Shown: in pieces, positions 38,659 through 47,642 of the stretch | How positions within the stretch are numbered: the first letter of the stretch is position 1 | How the letters are laid out: each line of letters opens with the position of its first letter | DNA from: Dactylosporangium vinaceum | GTDB lineage: Bacteria > Actinomycetota > Actinomycetes > Mycobacteriales > Micromonosporaceae | DNA: 64,000 nucleotides | Assembly: GCF_019904175.1 (NCBI RefSeq) | Contig: NZ_CP061913.1 | Location: forward strand, 9,176,001 to 9,240,000 | Reading direction: 5' to 3' | Position numbers and translations under genes: made by a program | Notes under the pieces: model-generated | Databases searched by the model: none | What the model saw: only the letters and a program-made list of their open reading frames with translations | What the model was told of the DNA's origin: nothing

Positions 38659-40155
38659 TCAGCCCAGCGCGGGCCGGACCCGGAAGGTGCTGCCGGTGTG
38701 GAACGCAACGGTGCCGTCGGACTGGCGGACCCACAGCTGGTCGCTCTCGCGGTGGATGAAGTAGCCGCGGTAGTTCGATGCTTCGAGCATGACGTCGCCG
38801 GTGCCGGTGCCGAGCGGGCAGAAGGTGGCGTCGCCGCGGAACAGCGGGGTGCCCTGGTCGCGGTCGAGGCGCAGCCGCCAGGACGCGTGGCGCAGGTACT
38901 GCCCGTCGGCCGCCCGGAACGAGTAGCAGTTCGCGTCGGCCAGGCCGGGCACCGCCGTGAACGTGGCCCGCTGCCGCGCGGGCGCGCTCGCCGGCGTGAC
39001 CAGGATACCGAGCTGGCCGTCGGTGCCGAGGTATCGGCCGGGTGCGGCGACGAACTCCAGCGACACCGGCCCGGAGCGCAGCGACAGCGGAGGCGGTGGC
39101 GGGGCCGACGTCGACGGCCCCGCGGACCCGGGCGCCGAGGGCGTGGGCGCGGCCGCCGTCGGTGGCGGTGGTGGTGGCGGTGCGTCGGACGGCCAGACCG
39201 CGACGGTCACCGCGACCCCGGCGGCCAGCGACCCGGCGACGACGAGCTTCGCCACCGGCAGACCCGCCAACCAGCCGGCCTTCGCCGCGACGGCCGGGCC
39301 GGTCGCGGCGGTCGTGACGGCCGGCGGCGCAGCGGCACCGACCCCGGCGGTGACCGTGTCGCGCGCCCCGAACGCAGCAATGAGCGCGGCCGGCACCGGC
39401 AGCAGCGCAAACCCGGTGAGCAGCCGCTCGGTGTCGACCATCCCGTCGGCCGCGCGGGCGCAGGCCACGCACGACCGGGTGTGCCGGCTGATCCGCTTGC
39501 GCCACAGCGGCCCTGGAATCCCGTCCCAGTCCGCCACCACCGACTCCAGCCACGGACACCGCGGCCGCGCCTCCAACGCCGCCACGAGCAGCCGCGCCTG
39601 CTCCAGCCGCTCCCGCATCCGCTGAATCCGCACCCCCGCGTGCAGCACCCCCACACCCAGCGCCGACGCCACCTCACCCCGGTCGAGCTCGCCGCCGACC
39701 TCCAGCCACCACAGCGACCACAGCACCCGATCGTCCGCGTCCAGCCAGCCCACCGCCCGCCCGACCTGCCGCCGCTGCCCCGACAGCTCCACCCGCAGCA
39801 CTGTCAGGTCCTCGAAATCATCCGCATCCGGCGCGTCGGCGAGCTCGTCCAACGCCACGCGCCGCCCGCTCGTGACCCGCTCCCGCTGCAGATACGTCCC
39901 GGCCTGACGCACCGCGATCGCCGCCAGCCACACCCGGAAACTCGACGGCTCCCGCAGCGCCGGCAACTGCCGCAGCGCCCGCAGCATCGTCTCCTGCACC
40001 ACGTCGTCCACACCGCCGGGATGCCCGGCGAGGGCCCGCCGCACGATCGTGTACACCAACGGCAGATGCCCCGCCAGCAGATCGTCCCGGGCGCGCTCGT
40101 CTCCGGCCTTCGCCGCCGCGACCAGAGAAGCCTGGCCGATGTTCGTCATTGCCAC
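38659..40155 (-). CDS. ECF sigma factor fused to zinc-finger, transmembrane and AbfB sugar-binding domains
   Basis: This protein has about 498 residues and reads as a one-chain signalling device. The first 200 residues are an ECF sigma factor (region 2: DDVVQETMLRALRQLP; region 4-like: ALGVGVLHAGVRIQRMRERL). Next comes an anti-sigma-like zinc motif, HTRSCVAC (about 223-231). A membrane span follows (VAKLVVAGSLAAGVAVTVAVW, near 300-322), then a Pro-rich linker and an extracellular AbfB/CBM42-like beta-trefoil (about 365-498; RYLGTDGQLGIL, GQYLRHASWRLRLD, NYRGYFIHRESDQLW). It could sense arabinose-bearing polymer outside and release the sigma part inside. It lies just after the GH54 gene. The start may instead be ATG 40149. 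Confidence 0.88.
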   Translation of the reverse strand: MAMTNIGQASLVAAAKAGDERARDDLLAGHLPLVYTIVRRALAGHPGGVDDVVQETMLRALRQLPALREPSSFRVWLAAIAVRQAGTYLQRERVTSGRRVALDELADAPDADDFEDLTVLRVELSGQRRQVGRAVGWLDADDRVLWSLWWLEVGGELDRGEVASALGVGVLHAGVRIQRMRERLEQARLLVAALEARPRCPWLESVVADWDGIPGPLWRKRISRHTRSCVACARAADGMVDTERLLTGFALLPVPAALIAAFGARDTVTAGVGAAAPPAVTTAATGPAVAAKAGWLAGLPVAKLVVAGSLAAGVAVTVAVWPSDAPPPPPPPTAAAPTPSAPGSAGPSTSAPPPPPLSLRSGPVSLEFVAAPGRYLGTDGQLGILVTPASAPARQRATFTAVPGLADANCYSFRAADGQYLRHASWRLRLDRDQGTPLFRGDATFCPLGTGTGDVMLEASNYRGYFIHRESDQLWVRQSDGTVAFHTGSTFRVRPALG

Positions 40156-40177
40156 GCGCCATCACCGTGCAAGTCGA

Positions 40178-40235
40178 GGGAGCCGGGTGTCCATCTCGGC
40201 ACAGAGCCGCGGACGCTGTCAAGCACCCGGCTCCC
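40178..40235. terminator. Long-loop perfect inverted repeat between arabinofuranosidase and sigma-factor genes
   Basis: GGGAGCCGGGTG (40178-40189) and CACCCGGCTCCC (40224-40235) are perfect 12-bp complements separated by 34 nt. The repeat lies 14 nt after the arabinofuranosidase stop and about 23 nt before the sigma-factor start. It may terminate the first gene, or control how much transcription reaches the second. Confidence 0.6.
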
Positions 40236-40248
40236 CCGACCGCGCTGA

Positions 40249-41688
40249 TCAGCGGCCGTAGCCCGCTGCGGTGATGTTGGCCTGGACGGCGTCCTCGGTG
40301 GCGTTCGTCGGATACCCGGAGGTCATGACGCCCTCGTAGAACGTGCCGGCGGAGCCGTGGCTGTTGTCGCCGCCGATGCCCAGAATGATCGCGCCTTCCT
40401 TCTTCATCGGGTTGTACCCGCTCACGTTGGGCCGCTTCCCGTCGTAGAACGTCGACAGGTTGCCGGACTGCGCGTTGCCGGCGCGGATGGCCCAGTGGTT
40501 CGACTCGCCCTTCACGATCGCGGTCAGGTAGCGGTAGTTGACCGTCGGGTCGTTGGCGTTGTAGCCCGCGTTGACGCCGGAGAAGAGCCCGTTCTCAAGG
40601 TCGGCCATGACCCACGGGCCGTTGCCGGTGCCGTAGCCCCAGACCTTGATGTTGCCGAAGTAGATGGCCTCCATGGTCCCGTTGCCGTTGTCACGGCTGT
40701 TCGTCTCCGCGTTGCCGTAGTCGAAGCAGCAGCCGCCGTTGTAGTGGGTGCCGTCGAAGATGGCGTACATGCCCTCGGCCGCGTCGCCCTTCGCGACACC
40801 GTTCGTGCTGTTGTTGCGGTAGCCGGTCCCGGCCGCCACGTAGACGCCGTAGGCCTTGTGCCCGGCCACGGTGATCGGGGCGGCGGTCGCGTTGGCGAGG
40901 TTGTCGTAGCCGCCCGCGGCCGGCCCCTGGAACCCACCGGGCGGGGCCTGGGTCAGCCGGTTGTTGCGGCCGGACTGGTCATAGATGATCGTGATCAGGC
41001 ACGTCGTGTTGGCACAGAACGTGTCCTGGGCCGCCGCGTTCGCGTAGCCGCCCGCGCTGAGCACGCCGATGTCCCGGGTGGTGTTGTCGGAGGACCGGCG
41101 GACCTGGTACAGCGCGCCGTTGTAGGCGCTGTAGAGCGCGCGGGTGGTGCTGTGCGCCGCCACGCACGGGGTGCCGCCCGACGCGTAGATGTCGCACGGT
41201 CCCCGGCCCGGCGGCGGGTTCGAGGGGCCGGCCGACGACGGGACGGCCGAGGACGGGACGTCGTTCGTCGTGCTCGGGGCGCCGGTGCAGGTGAAGCCGT
41301 TGAGCGCGAAGGTGGCGGGTGTGGGGTTGCTGCCGGTGTAGCTGCCGTTGAAGCCGAAGCTGGTGGTGGCGCCGGTGGCGATTGTCGCGTTGTACGAGGC
41401 GTTGGTGACCGTCACCGCTCCCCCGGACTGCGAGGCGGTGCCGTTCCACAGCTGGGTGATGGTCTGACCGGCGGTGAACGTCCAGGTCAGCTGCCAGCCG
41501 TTGACCGGGTCGCCGAGGTTCGTGACGTCGACGTTCGCGCCGAAGCCACCGGGCCAGGAGTTGGTGACGGTGTACGTCACCCGGCAGCCGCTCGTCGCGG
41601 CCGATGCGAGGTTGGTGGCGGCCACGCCGACGGCGGCCGCGGCGACGGTCAGCGCCACCACCGCCGACAGCCGATGCACAGGCTTCAT
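40249..41688 (-). CDS. Secreted alpha-L-arabinofuranosidase, CBM2-GH54
   Basis: This 479-residue protein has a signal peptide (about 1-31), an N-terminal CBM2 (about 33-135; CRVTYTVTNSWPGGF, NGWQLTWTFTAGQ), a Ser/Pro linker (about 138-163) and a GH54 catalytic domain (about 165-479). Candidate catalytic residues are Glu328 in CCFDYGNAETN (nucleophile) and Asp441 in GIGGDNSHG (acid/base). GH54 enzymes remove arabinose side chains from arabinoxylan and arabinan. Family members normally end in an AbfB (CBM42) domain; this one stops right after the catalytic domain, and an AbfB domain is found on the next gene's sigma factor. A GTGAGCGCTAAC motif lies 21 nt upstream. Confidence 0.94.
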   Translation of the reverse strand: MKPVHRLSAVVALTVAAAAVGVAATNLASAATSGCRVTYTVTNSWPGGFGANVDVTNLGDPVNGWQLTWTFTAGQTITQLWNGTASQSGGAVTVTNASYNATIATGATTSFGFNGSYTGSNPTPATFALNGFTCTGAPSTTNDVPSSAVPSSAGPSNPPPGRGPCDIYASGGTPCVAAHSTTRALYSAYNGALYQVRRSSDNTTRDIGVLSAGGYANAAAQDTFCANTTCLITIIYDQSGRNNRLTQAPPGGFQGPAAGGYDNLANATAAPITVAGHKAYGVYVAAGTGYRNNSTNGVAKGDAAEGMYAIFDGTHYNGGCCFDYGNAETNSRDNGNGTMEAIYFGNIKVWGYGTGNGPWVMADLENGLFSGVNAGYNANDPTVNYRYLTAIVKGESNHWAIRAGNAQSGNLSTFYDGKRPNVSGYNPMKKEGAIILGIGGDNSHGSAGTFYEGVMTSGYPTNATEDAVQANITAAGYGR

Positions 41689-41708
41689 GCGTCCTCCCGA
41701 ATGGGCAC

Positions 41709-41720
41709 GTGAGCGCTAAC
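41709..41720. promoter_or_regulatory. Candidate LacI-type operator upstream of the arabinofuranosidase
   Basis: GTGAGCGCTAAC has a perfect AGCGCT centre and outer GT/AC pairs with one mismatch, a typical LacI-family operator shape. It sits 21-32 nt before the start codon, where a bound repressor would block transcription. Confidence 0.45.
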
Positions 41721-41884
41721 AGCGCCGCGCCGACGGTGGCAGAGTTCCGGTGCCGCTTCAAGCGCCGATCGACATCGACGCTGGCCACTGCCGCCGGTGA
41801 TGTGTAACTTTCGTCGCCGACCTCCGCGGCCCGGACCGGATAACGGGTTTGCCGATGTGATCGTTCACAGCCGCGGACCGGAAA

Positions 41885-41914
41885 AGCCGCCGGCGGGTGG
41901 GCCCACCGGCGGCT
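41885..41914 (-). terminator. Terminator hairpin after the GH92 gene
   Basis: On the coding strand the sequence forms a GC-rich hairpin with outer stem AGCCGCCGG/CCGGCGGCT and a GTGGGCCCAC centre, followed by TTTTCC. It begins about 18 nt after the stop codon. Confidence 0.7.
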
Positions 41915-41931
41915 CTTCGATCGACGGGCGA

Positions 41932-44900
41932 TCAGTAGGTGACGGTGAACGGCACCCCGATCTGGATCTTCGATTCGGCGCCGGCCAGTTCGATGCCGGT
42001 GACGCCCGGGACGGCCGCGCCGCCCGGCACGCTGAACGACGCCGCCGACACGATGCCGCGGGCGTCGGCCTTGACGGTCACCGCGGACAGGCCGCCGAAG
42101 GTGATCGTGACGGCCTCGTTCGGCTTGAAGCCGGAGGCGTCCAGGACCAGCGCGGTGCCCCGCCCGCCCTCCGTGGCCGACAGGGTGACCTGCGGCTTCG
42201 GGCCGCTGACGGTGACCGGCGCGGTCAGCTCGACGGTGGCCGTCGCCGGAACCTGCGAGGATGCGCCCTCGGCGGTCACCGCGACGAGCCCGGACGGCGG
42301 TGCGGCGAGCGAGGTGTGCACCGCGCCGGCCGCCGTCGCCTGCACGCGCACGTCCTCGGCGCCGAGCCGGACCGTCACCTGCTCGCCGGCGTTGAAGCCG
42401 GTGCCGTCGACGGTGACCGACGCGCCGCCCGAGCGGGCGGCCGAGATCGTCGGCTGCCGGCCGCCGGCACTCACCGTCACGGTGAACGCCTGCGTGCCGC
42501 TCGACCGGCCGTCCCACACGGTGACGTGCGCGACGAAGGCGCCCTTGCCCGCATACGTGTGCTGCGCGGTTATCGCACCGCCCGCGCCGACGGTGGCGTC
42601 CTGCGGGGCCGTGCCGTCACCCCACTGGACGCGGGCGTGGTAACCGGTCGCGTCAGGGACGCCGCCGGTGACAGTGCCGAGCGCCGCCGAGAGCGGCTGA
42701 CCCACGGTGGCCGTCTGGTTCTTGGCGGCGGTGAGCGCCAGCGCCGGCGGCGGGGTGCCGTCGTCGGCGATGGCGAACACGTGGATCCGGCCCGCGGAGC
42801 CGGGGTCGCCGGACTGCGTGGGCAGGGTCACCGAGACGAGCGTCCTGCCCGCCGGGATCTGGTACGGCGCGGTGGCGAACAGGAACGGCTGCGCACTGTC
42901 GCGGCCCGTGCCGAGCAGGCGGTAGCCGGTCCGGGCGACCACGATGTTGCCGTAGGACGGCGCCCCGTTCGGGTTTCCGCCGAGCGTCCAGTCGCTGAAC
43001 TGGATCGGGATGCTCGCCGTGGTGCCGTCGCTGAACGTCGCCGTGCCGGTCGTGCTCTGGCCGCCCTGCGTGCCGGCGCCGATGAACGAGATGCTCGTCG
43101 CGTCGGAGGGCAGCCCCAGGGCTATCGTCCGGCCGTTGCCGGTGGCGTTGTCCGGCTGACCGGCGGGCGTGGCCGGCAGCGTGAAGTGCAGCGCGGTGCC
43201 GGGGACGTCGTGCGAGTCGCCCTGGGTGACGCCGCCGCCCGTGAGCGCGGCCCGGGAGTACGCCCAGTGCTTGGCGTCGCAGTCGGCCGCGAGGACGCCC
43301 TCGTCGCCGATGCAGACGCTGTCGAACGCGGCCCGCAGACCCGAGGCCGGCGAGTAGCCGACGTCGACGCCGACCGTCGCGGTGTCCTGGCTGTCGCCGT
43401 CGGCCACCGTGACCGACGCCTGGTAGTAGCCCGGCTGGGCGTAGGTGTGCGAACCGCCGATGTTGTACACCGCCCGCGAGCTCAGGGTGACGGTGCCGGT
43501 CGACACCGGCGTCCCGTCGCCCCAGTCGACGCTCGCCTGGTATGCCGTCGCGGTGCCGCCCGTGACAGTCGCCAGGGGCACCGAGACCGCGACGCCGGAC
43601 GTGGCCGGCACGTCGGCCGCCGGGGTCACGGTGACGTCACCGCCGCCGAGTGCGACGTCGCCGCCGCGCAGCAGCTCGATCTCGGCCAGGTTCGTCTGCG
43701 CCGCCCCGGCCGTCCTCGTGACGACCAGCCGGAACTGGGTGAACTTCCCGGGGTGGCTGACCTGGAACGGCCGGGTCTGGTTGCGCCAGGTGAACACCTC
43801 GTCCTTGCGGGAGTCCACGGTGGTCCAGCTGACGCCGTCCCGGGAGCCCTGGAGCTTCCAGTCGGCCGGGTCGCCGGGGTTGGCGCCCGAGGTGATGGTG
43901 TACCAGGTCGGCTTCTGCTTGCCGCCGCGGTACGCCCAGGTGATCTGCGGCGTCGCGGAGGCGAACGTCATCTGCGTGGCCGACGTGTCGTCGAACAGCT
44001 TCGCCGCGTCCTGCCCTCCCGCCGGGCCGCCGGTCGCGGTCGCGGTGCCCAGGCCGGGGCCGGTGGTGTCCTGCAGCGGCTGGGGTACGTCGTCGCCCTT
44101 GGTGAGCGACGGCGGGGCGTCGTGCTCGCCGGTGCCCCAGGTCGACGGCCGCGCGCCCATGTCGAAGTCGATGGTGCCGCCGCGGGCCAGGACGGCCGAG
44201 TCGATGGAAACGTCCTTGAGCTTCTTACCGTTGACCTTGACGCCCTGCACGTAGACGTTCTTGAGGCTGTTGTTCGGGGCGTTGACGACAATGTCGCCGC
44301 TCTTGCGGTGCACGGTCATCCGGGTGAACTGCGGCGAGCCGATCGCCCAGTTGGACGAGCCGGCCTGCAGCGGGTACAGGCCGAGCGAGCTCAGCACGTA
44401 CCACGACGACATCTCGCCGTTGTCCTCGTCGCCGAGGTAACCCTGGCCGATCTCGCTGCCGACGTAGAGCCGCTGCAGCAGCTCCCGCACGATCGCCTGC
44501 GTCTTGGCCGGGGCGCCGGCGTAGTCGTACATGTAGGGGATGTGGTGCGACGGCTGGTTGCTCATGCCGAGATGGCCCATGCGGACCGCCCGCGCCTCGA
44601 GCATCTCGTGGATGGTGCCGCCGTAGCCGCCCGGGTGGTCGGCCTTCTCCGGCGTGGCGAAGAACTCGTCGAGCTTGCGCTCCAGTCCGTCCGGCCCGCC
44701 GTACAGGTTGGCCAGTCCCCGCCCGTCCTGCTGGGCGGTGAAGGCGAAGTTCCAGCCGTCGGTCTCGGTGTAGACGCCGCCCCAGTCCAGCGGGTTGCCG
44801 TTGAGGAAGTTGCCCGCGGCGTCGCGGCCCTGGAAGAACTTGCTGGCCGGGTCGAAGAGGTTGACGTAGTTGCGGGCCCGCTGCAGGAAGTACTCCGACT

Positions 44901-47499
44901 CCTCCTTGAGCCGGTCCCGGTCGGCCTTCGGCGTCTTCGGGTCCTTGGCCAGCGCCGCGGCCATGTTGCCGATGCCGTAGTCGTTGATGTACCCCTCCAG
45001 CGCCCACGACACCGACTCGCTGGTGGAGGTGGGCGTGTAGCCCAGGAACTGTGACGTCTGGATGCCCTTGCGCCCGACGCCGCTGGAGGTGGACACCACC
45101 GTCGCGTCCCGGACCGCCGCGTTGTACGCGCTCATCGCGTCCGGCAGGGCGACACCGTTGAGGTACGCCTCGGCCAGGGCGACGTCCGCGCTGGTGCCGG
45201 TCATCAGGTCGGCGTAGCCCGGCGAGGACCAGCGGGCGATCCAGCCGCCGTCGCGGTACTGCTGCACGAACCCGTCGGCGATCTTCGCGGCCACGTCCGG
45301 GTAGAGCAGCGTGTAGGCGGGCCAGACGGTGCGGTACGTGTCCCAGAACCCGTTGTTGACGTAGATGAGCCCGTCGACGAGCTTGGCCCCGGTGTTCGTC
45401 GCGGTCGACGTGCCGGTCGGCGCCGAGACCGGGCTGGCGTACTGCCAGTGCGGCGCGGCGGCGGTGCCGGTGTTCTCCGACTGCGAGTTCGGGTACAGGT
45501 TCAGCCGGTACAGGTTGGAGTACAGCGTGACCAGCTGCGTCTCGCTCGCCCCGCGGACCTCGATCCGGCCGAGGCGGTCGTTCCACGCCGCGGTCGCGGC
45601 CGCGTGGACCTGCTCGAAGCTGCGGCCGGTGACCTCCAGGGCGAGGTTCTTGCGGGCCTGGTCCAGCGAGATGAACGAGGTCGCGATCCGCAGCGTCACG
45701 GTGGCGTCGGCCGAGGTGTCGAACGTGGCCGAGGTCGGCGTCGCGGCGGTCGGGGCGCGGTCGAAGGTACCGGCGACGAACATGCGGCTCCGGCCGGCGG
45801 ACAGGCCGCTGCCGTTGTCGACCCAGCCGGTGACGGTGCCGTCGGTGCCGATGGTGAAGGAGCCGTTGTAGAACACCAGGCTGCCGCCGGCCTGCCCGGC
45901 CGGGAAGGTGAACTGCATGATGCCGCCGTGGTCGGTCGGCGACAGCTGCATCGTCAGGCCGTTGCCGGTCCTGACCCGGTAGAGGTCGGGCCGCGCGGTC
46001 TCGTCGGCGTGGCTGAACGACAGGGCCCGGCTCGCCGGGTCGCCGGTGAGGTTGCCGCCGGCCGTCACGGGCATGACCGACATCTGGTTGCGGTCGCCCA
46101 TCCACGGGCTCGGCTCGTGCGAGATCGCCAGGCCCTGCAGGGTGGGCAGGTTCGCGCCGTTGTTGGCCCGCTGATACTCGTACTCCCACGAGTCCGACGT
46201 GGCGTTGGTGACCGGCGTGAAGAAGTTGAAGCCGTTCGGGACGGCGGCGATCGGCAGGTTGTTGCCGCGCGAGAACGAGCCGGAGGCGTTGGTGCCGCGC
46301 CGGGTGTCGACGTAGTCGGTCCGGCTCGCGCCGTCGATGGCGGCCGGCGTGCCGGTCACGGTGACGTCGTCGAGCCAGCCCTGGAACCGGGTCGCCGCGA
46401 CGGCCTGCGGGTCGTCGTAGGCCAGCAGGATGCGGTCGATGGTCTTGCCGCTCGCGACCGCGCCGATGTCGGACTGCACGGCGTTCCACTGGTCGGCGTA
46501 GAGCACCTTGGAGGCGCCCTGGCCAGCCGCGGTGAGCGGGTATCCGTGCTGATCGACAGGCGAGCGCCCGCTGAGGTAGGTGCCGTCGGTGAAGTGCAGG
46601 TCGACGGCGGCGTAGGTGGACGGGTACTGCGCGTCCTGCCCGGTGTACTCCGGGAAGATCCGGTAGGACAGCCGCGACTTCGGCCCGACCGGGATGTTCA
46701 CGTCGAAGAGCCGGTTGGTCGCGAACGAGCGGCCGTCGTGCTCCGCCCCGCCGGAGTAGCGCAGGGCGGCCAGGCCGGAAAAGCCCGCATTGGGCTTCAT
46801 GTTGTACCCGCTGACGGGCCCGGCCCCGGAGACGCTGACCATCGGCGTGGCCGGCGGGCGGGTGTCGGTGCCGTCGCTGATGTCCCAGTCGGCCAGCTGG
46901 ACGAGCGAGTCACCCGAGTTGGCGGTGACGTTCAGCCGATACCAGCTGTAGGCCGTGGTGTTCGCGAAGCTGTAGGTGTTTGTCGCGAACCGGCCGCTGA
47001 ACGTCTGGCCCGTGCGCCGGTCCAGGTCGGTCCACTGGCTGCCGTCGTTGGACCCCTGGACCGTGAAGTCCTTCGGGTCGCGGCTCGATGCGTCGTTGGC
47101 CGAGGTCAGCGAATACTTCACAGCCGTCGCCGGGGCCTTGAGCCGGTAGGCGGCCCAGCCGGTCGGGCTGAAGGCCAGCCACTTCGTCGACGGGTTGCCG
47201 TCGGCCAGCCGGGCCGCGACCTCGTTCGGCGGGTTCTCGGCGCTGGCGCTGACCGCGGCGACCTGGGCGAGCAGGCTGCCGGGCAGGCCGTTGGGGCTCG
47301 ATCCGGAGAGGTTGCCCTGGATCGGCCGGCCGCTCGCGTCGGTCTCGGCAGTGGTGGCGGCCGGCTGCGGATCGGTGGACTCGAAGGAGGAGACGAAGTC
47401 GCCGGGCGGGGCGGCCGCGCTCGCCGGTTCGGCGGCGACGAGCAGGCCGATGGGCAGCAGTAGCGCGGCCGCCAGCGAGGGCACCGCTAGCTTTCTCAT
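41932..47499 (-). CDS. Very large secreted GH92 (alpha-mannosidase family) protein with F5/8-type and PKD/Ig-like modules
   Basis: This 1855-residue protein has a signal peptide (about 1-29). An F5/8 type C (CBM32-like) module spans about 75-215 (ARLADGNPSTKWLAF, KDFTVQGSNDGSQWTDL). The GH92 core spans about 390-1100 (GNNLPIAAVPNGFNFF, NQMSVMPV, HHIPYMYDYAG, YLGDEDNGEMSSWYVLSSLG). A second F5/8 module lies near 1150-1280 (KLQGSRDGVSW), followed by PKD/Ig-like repeats (VDWGDGTPVSTGTV; VQWGDGTAPQDATV) and a C-terminal Ig-like region. GH92 enzymes are calcium-dependent exo-alpha-mannosidases acting on mannans or N-glycans. The gene is divergent from a LacI regulator with two TGACAACGTTGTCA-type operators between them, so mannoside-responsive repression is likely. 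Confidence 0.95.
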   Translation of the reverse strand: MRKLAVPSLAAALLLPIGLLVAAEPASAAAPPGDFVSSFESTDPQPAATTAETDASGRPIQGNLSGSSPNGLPGSLLAQVAAVSASAENPPNEVAARLADGNPSTKWLAFSPTGWAAYRLKAPATAVKYSLTSANDASSRDPKDFTVQGSNDGSQWTDLDRRTGQTFSGRFATNTYSFANTTAYSWYRLNVTANSGDSLVQLADWDISDGTDTRPPATPMVSVSGAGPVSGYNMKPNAGFSGLAALRYSGGAEHDGRSFATNRLFDVNIPVGPKSRLSYRIFPEYTGQDAQYPSTYAAVDLHFTDGTYLSGRSPVDQHGYPLTAAGQGASKVLYADQWNAVQSDIGAVASGKTIDRILLAYDDPQAVAATRFQGWLDDVTVTGTPAAIDGASRTDYVDTRRGTNASGSFSRGNNLPIAAVPNGFNFFTPVTNATSDSWEYEYQRANNGANLPTLQGLAISHEPSPWMGDRNQMSVMPVTAGGNLTGDPASRALSFSHADETARPDLYRVRTGNGLTMQLSPTDHGGIMQFTFPAGQAGGSLVFYNGSFTIGTDGTVTGWVDNGSGLSAGRSRMFVAGTFDRAPTAATPTSATFDTSADATVTLRIATSFISLDQARKNLALEVTGRSFEQVHAAATAAWNDRLGRIEVRGASETQLVTLYSNLYRLNLYPNSQSENTGTAAAPHWQYASPVSAPTGTSTATNTGAKLVDGLIYVNNGFWDTYRTVWPAYTLLYPDVAAKIADGFVQQYRDGGWIARWSSPGYADLMTGTSADVALAEAYLNGVALPDAMSAYNAAVRDATVVSTSSGVGRKGIQTSQFLGYTPTSTSESVSWALEGYINDYGIGNMAAALAKDPKTPKADRDRLKEESEYFLQRARNYVNLFDPASKFFQGRDAAGNFLNGNPLDWGGVYTETDGWNFAFTAQQDGRGLANLYGGPDGLERKLDEFFATPEKADHPGGYGGTIHEMLEARAVRMGHLGMSNQPSHHIPYMYDYAGAPAKTQAIVRELLQRLYVGSEIGQGYLGDEDNGEMSSWYVLSSLGLYPLQAGSSNWAIGSPQFTRMTVHRKSGDIVVNAPNNSLKNVYVQGVKVNGKKLKDVSIDSAVLARGGTIDFDMGARPSTWGTGEHDAPPSLTKGDDVPQPLQDTTGPGLGTATATGGPAGGQDAAKLFDDTSATQMTFASATPQITWAYRGGKQKPTWYTITSGANPGDPADWKLQGSRDGVSWTTVDSRKDEVFTWRNQTRPFQVSHPGKFTQFRLVVTRTAGAAQTNLAEIELLRGGDVALGGGDVTVTPAADVPATSGVAVSVPLATVTGGTATAYQASVDWGDGTPVSTGTVTLSSRAVYNIGGSHTYAQPGYYQASVTVADGDSQDTATVGVDVGYSPASGLRAAFDSVCIGDEGVLAADCDAKHWAYSRAALTGGGVTQGDSHDVPGTALHFTLPATPAGQPDNATGNGRTIALGLPSDATSISFIGAGTQGGQSTTGTATFSDGTTASIPIQFSDWTLGGNPNGAPSYGNIVVARTGYRLLGTGRDSAQPFLFATAPYQIPAGRTLVSVTLPTQSGDPGSAGRIHVFAIADDGTPPPALALTAAKNQTATVGQPLSAALGTVTGGVPDATGYHARVQWGDGTAPQDATVGAGGAITAQHTYAGKGAFVAHVTVWDGRSSGTQAFTVTVSAGGRQPTISAARSGGASVTVDGTGFNAGEQVTVRLGAEDVRVQATAAGAVHTSLAAPPSGLVAVTAEGASSQVPATATVELTAPVTVSGPKPQVTLSATEGGRGTALVLDASGFKPNEAVTITFGGLSAVTVKADARGIVSAASFSVPGGAAVPGVTGIELAGAESKIQIGVPFTVTY

Positions 47500-47554
47500 G
47501 CGGGAACTCTCCTGAGGGGTCAGGGTTTTGGCGAGGGTCAGCCTGTCTCCCGTG

Positions 47555-47568
47555 TGACAACGTTGTCA
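47555..47568. promoter_or_regulatory. LacI-type operator O1 (GH92/lacI intergenic)
   Basis: TGACAACGTTGTCA is a perfect 14-bp palindrome 56-69 nt upstream of the GH92 start. A close second copy lies 42 bp away (four helical turns), consistent with a regulator binding both. Confidence 0.75.
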
Positions 47569-47596
47569 ATATCCACGCGTGTAGCTACCGATTTTC

Positions 47597-47610
47597 TGGC
47601 AACGTTGTCA
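47597..47610. promoter_or_regulatory. LacI-type operator O2 (GH92/lacI intergenic)
   Basis: TGGCAACGTTGTCA differs by one base from the perfect palindrome at 47555-47568. It lies 33-46 nt upstream of the LacI gene start, a position suited to autoregulation. Confidence 0.72.
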
Positions 47611-47642
47611 CAGGTGGGCGCCGGGCCGTTATCGTCTGTCGC

